Notes: generated by a model not told the origin, from the sequence alone. A stretch of DNA of 12,597 bases from RGIG3009 sp045630285 (GCA_045630285.1 JAZQSX010000035.1:1-12597); one strand, 5' to 3'. Shown: positions 1-5,090, counted from the first letter of the stretch. Program-made: numbers and translations.

Positions 1-70
1 GTAAGGGCTCAGCCAGTGGGTTTACCCCTTAGGGTGAACTTTTATAAGGCTCATACGAACTTATAAGATG

Positions 71-95
71 AGCAGCAATAATCAGCAGCAATAAT
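71..95. repeat. Two direct copies of a 12-bp repeat in the terminal repeat
   Basis: The 12-mer AGCAGCAATAAT occurs at 71-82 and again at 84-95 (period 13). The shorter word TTATAAG also occurs twice nearby (42-48 and 61-67). Iterated words near the end of a protein-primed genome could bind a terminal, origin or packaging protein, but no such protein site is recognised here. Confidence 0.6.
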
Positions 96-123
96 TGTTT
101 TATCTTTTGTGATAAGATATGAT
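95..123 (+). promoter_or_regulatory. Weak promoter-like sequence inside the terminal repeat
   Basis: TTGTTT (95-100) and TATGAT (118-123) are separated by 17 bp, with a second TATGAT at 123-128. The -10 match is good (5/6) but the -35 is poor (3/6). If active it would transcribe rightward through the GC-rich hairpin region toward 243-274. Being inside the repeat, a copy should exist at both genome ends. It is far weaker than the three consensus promoters of this genome. Confidence 0.2.
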
Positions 124-145
124 ATGATTGGTTTGGGGGAAGGTT

Positions 146-209
146 TGGAAACCCGGTTCGGGGGTTTCCATGCCGCTTGCGAAATTTTGCGGCTGCGTTA
201 AACGATAAC
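146..209. ncRNA. Clustered hairpins, possible structured RNA (pRNA-like?)
   Basis: Three consecutive inverted repeats lie in 64 bp: a perfect 9-bp stem TGGAAACCC/GGGTTTCCA (146-154/162-170) with loop GGTTCGG, a 5-bp stem GCCGC/GCGGC (172-176/189-193), and a 4-bp stem GTTA/TAAC (197-200/206-209). In phi29 a packaging RNA (pRNA) is encoded at the left end and works with the gp16 ATPase, which has a homologue here. Position and structure fit such a role, but no pRNA sequence signature was recognised and the transcribed strand is unknown. It could equally be a DNA-level origin or packaging element. Confidence 0.25.
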
Positions 210-242
210 AGCTATATAAGCTCTCAGTAGTATAATTATACC

Positions 243-274
243 AAAAAAATTAGAGCCCCAAAATAGGGGCTCTA
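243..274 (-). terminator. Rho-independent terminator of the leftward operon
   Basis: Read on the minus strand, a perfect 9-bp stem TAGAGCCCC/GGGGCTCTA (arms 266-274 and 251-259, 6-nt loop) is followed by a run of seven T (249-243). It lies 15 bp past the stop codon of the last leftward gene. The same sequence ends the late operon at the other end of the genome, because it is part of the inverted terminal repeat. Confidence 0.85.
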
Positions 275-288
275 TGTGGCTGTTAGAA

Positions 289-510
289 CTATCTGATTTT
301 AAGTGCCTCGTCCAGAGCTGCGTGCACTGGATCTTGATACTCGGGCTCGCTCTGCTCCTCGATCTCTCTCGTGAGCTTGCTCCTGATGATTATAAGAGCT
401 GCATTTGCGTAAACGAATTTAAAATCATCGTCGCGATCAGGCTCTCTGATCATCTCCAGTGCTCTGTTGCACCACTCGAGCGCGTCCTTAACTCTGTTTA
501 TCTCTCTCAT
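289..510 (-). CDS. Small early protein of unknown function (73 aa)
   Basis: I do not recognise this protein. The ATG at 510-508 is preferred over upstream in-frame starts because it follows a GGGAGGG ribosome site (about 517-523) and overlaps the stop of the previous gene (TAATG), which means translational coupling. The product is rich in charged residues and alanine, looks wholly helical (two or three helices, e.g. around residues 5-22 and 33-50), and has a hydrophobic patch AALIII too short for a membrane span. It is the second and last gene of the leftward early operon and is followed directly by the terminator in the terminal repeat. In phi29-like phages this position holds small host-takeover or DNA-metabolism proteins. 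No catalytic motif is visible. Confidence 0.75.
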   Translation of the reverse strand: MREINRVKDALEWCNRALEMIREPDRDDDFKFVYANAALIIIRSKLTREIEEQSEPEYQDPVHAALDEALKIR

Positions 511-761
511 TAATAATCCCTCCCGTAAACCTTGTTTGTGATCTGCTCTGCTGTGAGATTGTACTCTTTGCATGATGCTGCATGATGCATCATCAAATAA
601 AGATCAAGATCGTCTGTCTCGTCGGTGCCGGCATCATGTACAAAGATCTCTTTTGTGGCGTCGGCTGCGTCAAATGCTTTGTTTGCAAGCTCCTCGTCTG
701 TAAAATACTCCGTCCATGATCCCATGGGATAATTAACGATCTCTCTTTTGTATACTGTCAT
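510..761 (-). CDS. Small acidic early protein of unknown function (83 aa)
   Basis: This is the first gene of the leftward early operon. The ATG (761-759) follows AAGGAGG (about 768-774), and a perfect consensus promoter lies about 45 bp upstream. The product is acidic (about 17 Asp/Glu against 7 Lys/Arg), with an acid-rich middle (DETDDLDL, residues 47-54). The C-terminal EYNLTAEQI (66-74), a few residues after MMH (57-59), resembles EYDLTIEQL in the acidic 135-residue protein at 4640-5047, so the two may be distant relatives or share a fold. Its size, acidity and early expression would suit an inhibitor of a host nucleic-acid enzyme, but nothing in the sequence proves that. Confidence 0.8.
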   Translation of the reverse strand: MTVYKREIVNYPMGSWTEYFTDEELANKAFDAADATKEIFVHDAGTDETDDLDLYLMMHHAASCKEYNLTAEQITNKVYGRDY

Positions 762-807
762 AGCGTCCTCCTTGCCTTACGGCGTCTTTGATTTATCCTG
801 TGATTAT

Positions 808-836
808 ATTATACCACTAAATTGACATTTTGTCAA
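808..836 (-). promoter_or_regulatory. Consensus promoter of the leftward early operon
   Basis: On the minus strand TTGACA (836-831), a 17-bp spacer and TATAAT (813-808) match the sigma-70/sigma-A consensus at every position. Start of transcription is expected near 801, giving a leader of about 40 nt before the ATG at 761. The -35 and part of the spacer are covered by a perfect palindrome (818-840), so the promoter is probably repressible. Confidence 0.9.
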
Positions 837-840
837 TTTA
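818..840. promoter_or_regulatory. Operator palindrome over the leftward promoter
   Basis: TAAATTGACA (818-827), TTT, then TGTCAATTTA (831-840) form a perfect 10-bp inverted repeat. The core ATTGACA-N3-TGTCAAT recurs at the divergent promoter (886-902), where the three central bases differ. A dimeric repressor bound here would cover the -35 box. The likely binder is the HTH protein encoded at 937-1191. Confidence 0.75.
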
Positions 841-884
841 GTTTGAGAAATAATTATATTTTAACTTGATAAAATAACAATTGA

Positions 885-903
885 TATTGACATAATGTCA
901 ATA
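885..903. promoter_or_regulatory. Operator palindrome over the rightward promoter
   Basis: TATTGACA (885-892), TAA, then TGTCAATA (896-903) form a perfect 8-bp inverted repeat with the same ATTGACA-N3-TGTCAAT core as the palindrome at 818-840. It overlaps the -35 box and spacer of the rightward early promoter. The centres of the two sites are about 65 bp apart, roughly six helical turns, which would permit cooperative binding or looping (inference). Confidence 0.75.
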
Positions 904-915
904 GCATGATATAAT
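887..915 (+). promoter_or_regulatory. Consensus promoter of the rightward early operon
   Basis: TTGACA (887-892), 17 bp, TATAAT (910-915) is a perfect consensus. Start of transcription is expected near 922, only about 15 nt before the ATG at 937, so the message should begin with its own ribosome site (AAAGGGGGTG, 923-932). The overlapping operator (885-903) implies control by the product of the first gene of this operon. Confidence 0.9.
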
Positions 916-936
916 AAGTATAAAGGGGGTGCTGTA

Positions 937-1191
937 ATGATTTACTGCGCAAACAACAATATGCTGTATACGCAAGCTAAGGACGCTTGCGACGATCTTG
1001 GGCTTGATCCTGCAAGCATGAGCCGGCATCTCGCCGGCAAGCGTAAGACGGTTGGATCTTATGTGCTCGCTGCTGTTGATACTGTTGATCCGGATAAGCT
1101 CCGGGACGTTAGGCGGTGGCTGCTCTACTCTACATATAAGATCATACTTGACGTTGATGAGCGTCCACAACTATATCACGGAGGTGATTAA
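937..1191 (+). CDS. Small HTH protein, candidate early repressor/regulator (84 aa)
   Basis: This is the first gene of the rightward operon, with ATG after AAAGGGGGTG. Residues 11-44 fit a short helix-turn-helix of the NUMOD1-like kind: an Ala/Cys-containing helix (AKDACDDLGLD), a recognition helix (PASMSRHLAGK) and a closing G-x-Y. The same 34-residue pattern aligns without gaps to residues 21-54 of the terminal-protein candidate downstream (9 identities, many similar residues). The C-terminal 40 residues (DPDKLRDVRRWLLYSTYKI onward) may make a dimer. Placed next to two divergent promoters that share a palindromic operator, it is the natural autoregulator, analogous in role to phi29 gp4 but not recognisably homologous. 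DNA binding and target are inferred. Confidence 0.75.
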   Translation: MIYCANNNMLYTQAKDACDDLGLDPASMSRHLAGKRKTVGSYVLAAVDTVDPDKLRDVRRWLLYSTYKIILDVDERPQLYHGGD

Positions 1192-1193
1192 TA

Positions 1194-1463
1194 ATGATCA
1201 ACATTTTTAAGTCGTCAAAGCTCTGGGATCATATCCCGAGCGAGGAGGAGCTCAGATCTAAGCTTGATCCGGGTGTCGATCCAATTGTGCGCAAGCTGCC
1301 TGCTGAGCGGCTTGCTCAGTATCTTGATATCTGCGGATATACGATATCTTACGCCGGTACTAAATCGGAGCCTACATATAGTACGGATCTGCTATACTAT
1401 ATCAATCGTGATAATGAAATAGTAACACCTGAGATCAAGATCTCGGAGATAATACTCGTATAA
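1194..1463 (+). CDS. Early protein of unknown function (89 aa)
   Basis: I do not recognise this protein. The ATG at 1194 follows GGAGGTGAT (1180-1188), which lies inside the end of the preceding gene; the gap to that gene is 2 bp, so the two are coupled. The N-terminal half is charged and helical (EEELRSKLDP, PAERLAQYLDICGY) and the C-terminal half looks beta-stranded (TISYAG, LLYYINRDNEIV, IKISEIILV). It is compact, soluble and slightly acidic, without cysteine clusters or membrane segments. Its position just before the terminal-protein candidate is where phi29-like genomes keep DNA-binding replication accessories (p5 SSB, p6), so a replication role is possible but unsupported by any motif. 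Confidence 0.75.
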   Translation: MINIFKSSKLWDHIPSEEELRSKLDPGVDPIVRKLPAERLAQYLDICGYTISYAGTKSEPTYSTDLLYYINRDNEIVTPEIKISEIILV

Positions 1464-1476
1464 GGGGGTGGGGGAT

Positions 1477-2283
1477 ATGGCACGTAAAAATCTTAATATC
1501 AAGGCTGTTGAGATCTCAACAGGCAAAGTAAAAATCTATGAGAGCAAGGCAGCGGCTGCAAAGGCTCTGGATCTCGACGCCTCAAACATCGGTAAGGTTG
1601 TCCGCGGCGATCGCCAGAGCGCCGGCGGCTATAGATTTGTTGAGACGCTCGAGCCGCCGACAACAAAAAGCGGTAAGGCTGCAAGACGCAAGCAGCGCGA
1701 GAGCTCAGAACATTTGCAGTTTATAAACGCTGTGCATGATCGACTTAAAGAGATCAATCAGCGATATTTTAATGCTGTCAAAGAGGACGTGTACACGTCT
1801 GATCCAGTGCTACAAAAGCTAATGTCGCACGCGGATTACTTTGGCATGAGAAAGCGCGGAGGATATGATATATCAATTGGCAACATAAAAAAATTTAGTA
1901 CACAAGAGCTCGAAAACCTTTTAAAAGTGCTAAATGCTGAGGAGCGTAAATATGTAAAGATCGCAGAGCGTAAAAAACGGACTGTAAGTCCTGCCGCTCT
2001 CGCTGCAACCTTTGGTATCTCTGTCAAGCAAGTAAATCAGTATAAAGATCTTATACCGTATATTTTTGACTTGCTGCACTTAGCGCGTGAGGATCAGTTT
2101 TTTAGATACAGCGACGTGCAAGACGCTATATATGAGGTTATGCAGCGCGGCGAAAAGCCAGAGGTCTTGGAAGAGTATATTGATATGATCTATGAGGCTT
2201 ACTGGAGCAGCGACACGGATTATCTTGCGGAGATAATCGGCAAAATGACAGCAGTTGACGAGGAGTACCGTGATAGCTACTAA
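1477..2283 (+). CDS. Terminal protein candidate with N-terminal HTH domain (268 aa)
   Basis: Protein that would prime replication through a hydroxyl side chain and stay bound to the 5' DNA ends. The call rests on position (immediately before the protein-primed polymerase, 12-bp gap), size (268 aa; phi29 gp3 has 266) and loose similarity to phi29 gp3 around residues 130-165 (YDISIGNIKKFSTQELENLL, then NAEERKYVKIAERKK). The C-terminal quarter is helical and acidic, as in the priming domain; Ser244/Ser245 in YWSSDTDY sit roughly where the phi29 priming loop (Ser232) would fall, so they are candidates. Residues 21-54 form a NUMOD1-like HTH related to the protein at 937-1191. ATG 1477, after GGGGGTGGGGG, is preferred over GTG 1468. 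A second HTH-like stretch, LAATFGISVKQVNQY, lies near residue 175. Alternative: a regulator rather than the terminal protein. Confidence 0.65.
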   Translation: MARKNLNIKAVEISTGKVKIYESKAAAAKALDLDASNIGKVVRGDRQSAGGYRFVETLEPPTTKSGKAARRKQRESSEHLQFINAVHDRLKEINQRYFNAVKEDVYTSDPVLQKLMSHADYFGMRKRGGYDISIGNIKKFSTQELENLLKVLNAEERKYVKIAERKKRTVSPAALAATFGISVKQVNQYKDLIPYIFDLLHLAREDQFFRYSDVQDAIYEVMQRGEKPEVLEEYIDMIYEAYWSSDTDYLAEIIGKMTAVDEEYRDSY

Positions 2284-2295
2284 TAGGGGGATAAT

Positions 2296-4464
2296 ATGAC
2301 TTACTACAAGGACTACAATTATAACTTGCTTGACCGTATGGAGCTAAAATATAGCGTATACGTCGCAGCTCTTGACGTGCAATTTAACTTTGATTTGCCG
2401 TACTTATGGACATTTTGCTTTGATCTGACCGGCGAGGTCATCTTCGGGCGCACCTGGGAGGATCTCGCTGCATTTATGCAGCAGCTCGAGGGATACGGCT
2501 TTGACTACGATCACCGGCTTATCGTCTATCTCAATGACCTTACACAGTTTTTTTGCTACGCCAAAAAACACATATACATAGACGAGGAGCTGCTTGCAAA
2601 AAATCCTCACGAGATCTTACTCTTTACGAGCCGGGGGCTCGAATTTAGAGACTTTACAGCCTACACAGAAAAGGATATAGATAAGCTTATCTATATCAAT
2701 GACGTCAACGCTAAGAGCTATCATATCAAGCCGGACGATGACCGGGTATCCGATCGCGTTGCTCTCACTGATCAGGAGATCGAGTACAGCAGCAGACGGG
2801 TGCTCGAGATGACCGCTGCTATCCGCAAGGATCTCGATCTCTTGTATCAGGGAGTTACTAAGGATATAAAAATCACAAAAACACGCCGCATAGAAAACTT
2901 GCTATCAGCTAACCAACGCCGTGACGATCCCGACAAGCAGCTTTTTTGGCAGATCCACGCTTTTAATCCGCTGTCCAGTAAATTTGGTTTGGAGATCTTA
3001 CTCCCTCAGCTGCGCAAGGCTTTTTTTGGCGGCTGCGTCTTTTACGAGCGCGGCGTGCTTAATGAGCTACTAAGTGACGTATACTCGGCAGATCTTATTT
3101 CTGCATACTGTGCGGAGTTTGTGCTAAGCAAGTATCCTATGAGTAAGTATAAGGTACTTGATACGCCCGACGACTATCACAAGCTTTTTAATATGCCGTA
3201 TTATAAAAATAAGGCGCTGCTTATACAATTTGAGGCGTCTGATGTCAAACTCAAAAAGGGCGGTCTGCCGATACTGCCGGCAGCACGTAAGCATTACTAT
3301 GTTGATAAAGACAGCCCACAAGAGCGCAAAGACGCTATCAAGCGTGCTCAGTCCTTGAAGCTACATGACAGTAAGCTGATCCGTATGTGCTTGACCGATA
3401 TCGACTTTGAGCTTTTTGCGCGATACTATGATTTTAAGGAGTGCAAGATCCTCTCGGTGCTTGGTGCAAGATACGGATATCTCCCCGACTATATTATAAA
3501 AACAGTAGCCGAGCTCTATAAAAATAAAATGATCGGCAAAGACAAAAAGCGAGAGCTCGAGCGGATCGGATTACTTGATCCGCTGCAAGAGGAGGTTTAT
3601 AATGATCTCAAATCTGCGATAGCTCGACTTTACGGTATCTTTACGCAGTCGCCGGTCGTTACTAAGTATAAGTTTGATCAAGAGGCAAAGGATCTTAAAC
3701 TCGTATCCTCTGAGTACCTGGTATCAGAGCAAGAGTATAGACCGGTCGTGTATCAGTGGGGTGTCTGGACTACAGCGCTTGTGCGCAAAAAATTATGCGA
3801 CCTGAGAGACAAGCTCAGAGGTCGCAAAATCAAAACAATATCCGGAGATACAGATTGTATCAATTTTAAGGGTAATGTTGCTATGGATATTATAGCAGAT
3901 TTTAATGCAAAAATCAATAGAGAGATCGAGCGACGCTGCGAGGATATCGGATTGGAGCCCGAGTACCTCAAAGATCTCGGCACTCTCGAGGTAAAAAAAT
4001 ACAAGCTTTACCGCTTAACCGCTGTCAAGCAGTATGCAGTTGTAAGAGAGACTGAGAGCGGAGAGGTATTTGAGACTGTTTGCGGCGGTATGAATAAGGA
4101 CTGCAAATACTTTGCCAACTACTCAGATGATCCGCGCAAGCAGATAGATCACTTTAGGCTCGGGCTTACGATCCCGGCAGATGCAGCGCCGCGCAAGATC
4201 AAGCGGCAATGCAGCGGTAATAAAAAGATAGCTTATACCGATCGGGAGGGCAACAAGATCCGCGCAGAGGTCACAAGCTATCAGATCACGCAGCAACTCA
4301 AATTTACTTTTGGTGATCCGTTTAGCTCATACGTCGGTGATAGTGAGGTTGTCGCTCCGACCAGAGCCAGAGCGGAGGACGTGATAAGCGAGACTGCGGC
4401 GCTGCTCAATCGCGTCAATACAAAAACGCCGCAAGTCAATAAAAAGAGGAGGGTAAAAAAATGA
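2296..4464 (+). CDS. Protein-primed family-B DNA polymerase (722 aa)
   Basis: Replicates the linear genome from the terminal protein with strand displacement. It aligns along its length with phi29 gp2 (575 aa) and is longer. Visible motifs: YxGG-type FFGG (243-246), motif A DLISAY (Asp266), the TPR2-type region near 368-400, motif B KSAIARLYG (Lys439, Tyr446, Gly447), the WGVWTT block near 488-493, motif C GDTDC (Asp518, Asp520) and KxY-type KQY (578-580) followed by CGGMNKD. The polymerase catalytic aspartates are intact. The N-terminal exonuclease fold is present but degraded: Exo I reads DVQ (27-29) where D-x-E is expected, Exo II has Asn80 but no matching Asp, and Exo III has Tyr164 with Arg168 in place of Asp. 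Motif B has Ala-Arg where NS is usual. The C-terminus (from about 640) is extended and ends in a basic KKRRVKK. The stop overlaps the next start (ATGA). Confidence 0.96.
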   Translation: MTYYKDYNYNLLDRMELKYSVYVAALDVQFNFDLPYLWTFCFDLTGEVIFGRTWEDLAAFMQQLEGYGFDYDHRLIVYLNDLTQFFCYAKKHIYIDEELLAKNPHEILLFTSRGLEFRDFTAYTEKDIDKLIYINDVNAKSYHIKPDDDRVSDRVALTDQEIEYSSRRVLEMTAAIRKDLDLLYQGVTKDIKITKTRRIENLLSANQRRDDPDKQLFWQIHAFNPLSSKFGLEILLPQLRKAFFGGCVFYERGVLNELLSDVYSADLISAYCAEFVLSKYPMSKYKVLDTPDDYHKLFNMPYYKNKALLIQFEASDVKLKKGGLPILPAARKHYYVDKDSPQERKDAIKRAQSLKLHDSKLIRMCLTDIDFELFARYYDFKECKILSVLGARYGYLPDYIIKTVAELYKNKMIGKDKKRELERIGLLDPLQEEVYNDLKSAIARLYGIFTQSPVVTKYKFDQEAKDLKLVSSEYLVSEQEYRPVVYQWGVWTTALVRKKLCDLRDKLRGRKIKTISGDTDCINFKGNVAMDIIADFNAKINREIERRCEDIGLEPEYLKDLGTLEVKKYKLYRLTAVKQYAVVRETESGEVFETVCGGMNKDCKYFANYSDDPRKQIDHFRLGLTIPADAAPRKIKRQCSGNKKIAYTDREGNKIRAEVTSYQITQQLKFTFGDPFSSYVGDSEVVAPTRARAEDVISETAALLNRVNTKTPQVNKKRRVKK

Positions 4465-4640
4465 TAGGTACAAAAATAAAGCACACTCCGCGCGTTGTGC
4501 TACGCTGTCTAAGCTGCGGAGCTCCGATCCGGGAGGGGCAAGAGTATCACCGGTTACATATCAAGGGGCAGCCTTACTATTTTTGCAAATGCTGCGTAGC
4601 ACTTAGTATTTATCAAGCCAAAAAGGAGGATTGCAAATAA
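4461..4640 (+). CDS. Small zinc-ribbon-like protein (59 aa)
   Basis: The ATG at 4461 overlaps the polymerase stop (ATGA) and follows GAGGAGGG (4446-4453). The translation contains CLSC (Cys16, Cys19) and CKCC (Cys42, Cys45), the spacing of a four-cysteine zinc ribbon or rubredoxin-like knuckle, in an otherwise basic N-terminal half. It is coupled on both sides: its stop overlaps the ATG of the next gene (TAATG). Small zinc-ribbon proteins in phages often bind nucleic acid or RNA polymerase, so a role in replication or in the early/late switch is plausible but unproven. Tight coupling to the polymerase and clean ribosome sites argue that it is a real gene. Confidence 0.75.
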   Translation: MIGTKIKHTPRVVLRCLSCGAPIREGQEYHRLHIKGQPYYFCKCCVALSIYQAKKEDCK

Positions 4641-5047
4641 TGGGATATATACTGTATATCAATGGATATAAAACAAAAGGACAAAAAAATCGGGTAAAAG
4701 TTATCTCAGAATCGTTTGGTAAGCTCTGGGGGTATCAAGAGGACAATGACGGTATTATGCAGTCAATGCAGTACGCATTGACTATTGACGATTTTAAGCA
4801 AGATGTAGAGGAGACAGCAGAATTTTATGATTATCCTCTATATGAGGTTATGCATGACATAATGTGGGGATCTCCTTATTGTATTTATGGTGAGTATGAT
4901 CTCACAATCGAACAATTAAAAGAATTTACAGAATACTATATTGAGGACATTAAAGCAGTGTGGGGGCGCGTAGCGCCAGACTATTATTGTGAGGTGCTTG
5001 ATAAAGTGTTAGCTGTATCTGATGCTGTTACCCTCGAGTTTATATAA
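4640..5047 (+). CDS. Acidic protein of unknown function (135 aa)
   Basis: This is the last gene of the rightward early operon. ATG 4640, placed 10 bp after AAGGAGGA (4622-4629) and overlapping the previous stop, is better than the TTG nine bases upstream. I do not recognise the family. The first 30 residues are basic (MGYILYINGYKTKGQKNRVK); the remaining 105 are strongly acidic, with about 25 Asp/Glu overall against 11 Lys/Arg, and rich in Tyr, Trp and Met. EYDLTIEQL (85-93) resembles EYNLTAEQI in the 83-residue leftward protein. Such a charge pattern is typical of DNA-mimic inhibitors (anti-restriction, UDG inhibitors), which is only a suggestion. Its DNA looks more AT-rich than the polymerase gene, which may point to later acquisition. 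Confidence 0.85.
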   Translation: MGYILYINGYKTKGQKNRVKVISESFGKLWGYQEDNDGIMQSMQYALTIDDFKQDVEETAEFYDYPLYEVMHDIMWGSPYCIYGEYDLTIEQLKEFTEYYIEDIKAVWGRVAPDYYCEVLDKVLAVSDAVTLEFI

Positions 5048-5060
5048 TTATCCACAAAAT

Positions 5061-5090
5061 AATGCATAATGCTTGACAATATGCATAAAT
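5061..5090. promoter_or_regulatory. Paired ATGCAT sites flanking the late -35 box
   Basis: AATGCATAAT (5061-5070) and TATGCATAAAT (5080-5090) place two self-complementary ATGCAT words 19 bp apart, one on each side of TTGACA. GCATAATGC (5064-5072) is also palindromic. Two sites on about the same face of the helix (19 bp is nearly two turns) suggest a regulator bound over the late promoter. The binding protein is unknown. Confidence 0.4.

Larger units (their letters stand above)
1..287. repeat. Left inverted terminal repeat (non-coding end)
   Basis: Positions 243-287 are repeated exactly, in inverted orientation, at 12553-12597 (i pairs with 12840-i), and the copy stops only because the window ends. 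The simplest reading is that the whole 1-287 segment is an inverted terminal repeat of a linear, protein-primed genome and that assembly collapsed the second copy. Long repeats of this kind are known in phage Cp-1 (a few hundred bp), whereas phi29 has only 6 bp. The stretch has no credible gene. It holds direct repeats (71-95), hairpins (146-170, 172-193, 197-209) and a terminator (243-274). That 1-242 is duplicated is inference; 243-287 is seen. Position 1 may not be the exact terminus. Confidence 0.8.

Noticed and set aside
274..513. 79-residue plus-strand frame at the left end
   Set aside because: Antisense to the coupled leftward gene 289-510 and starts within the terminator region without a ribosome site.
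898..1170. 90-residue frame on the minus strand opposite the HTH gene
   Set aside because: It is antisense to a gene with a promoter, ribosome site and domain, crosses the promoter region, and has no ribosome site of its own.
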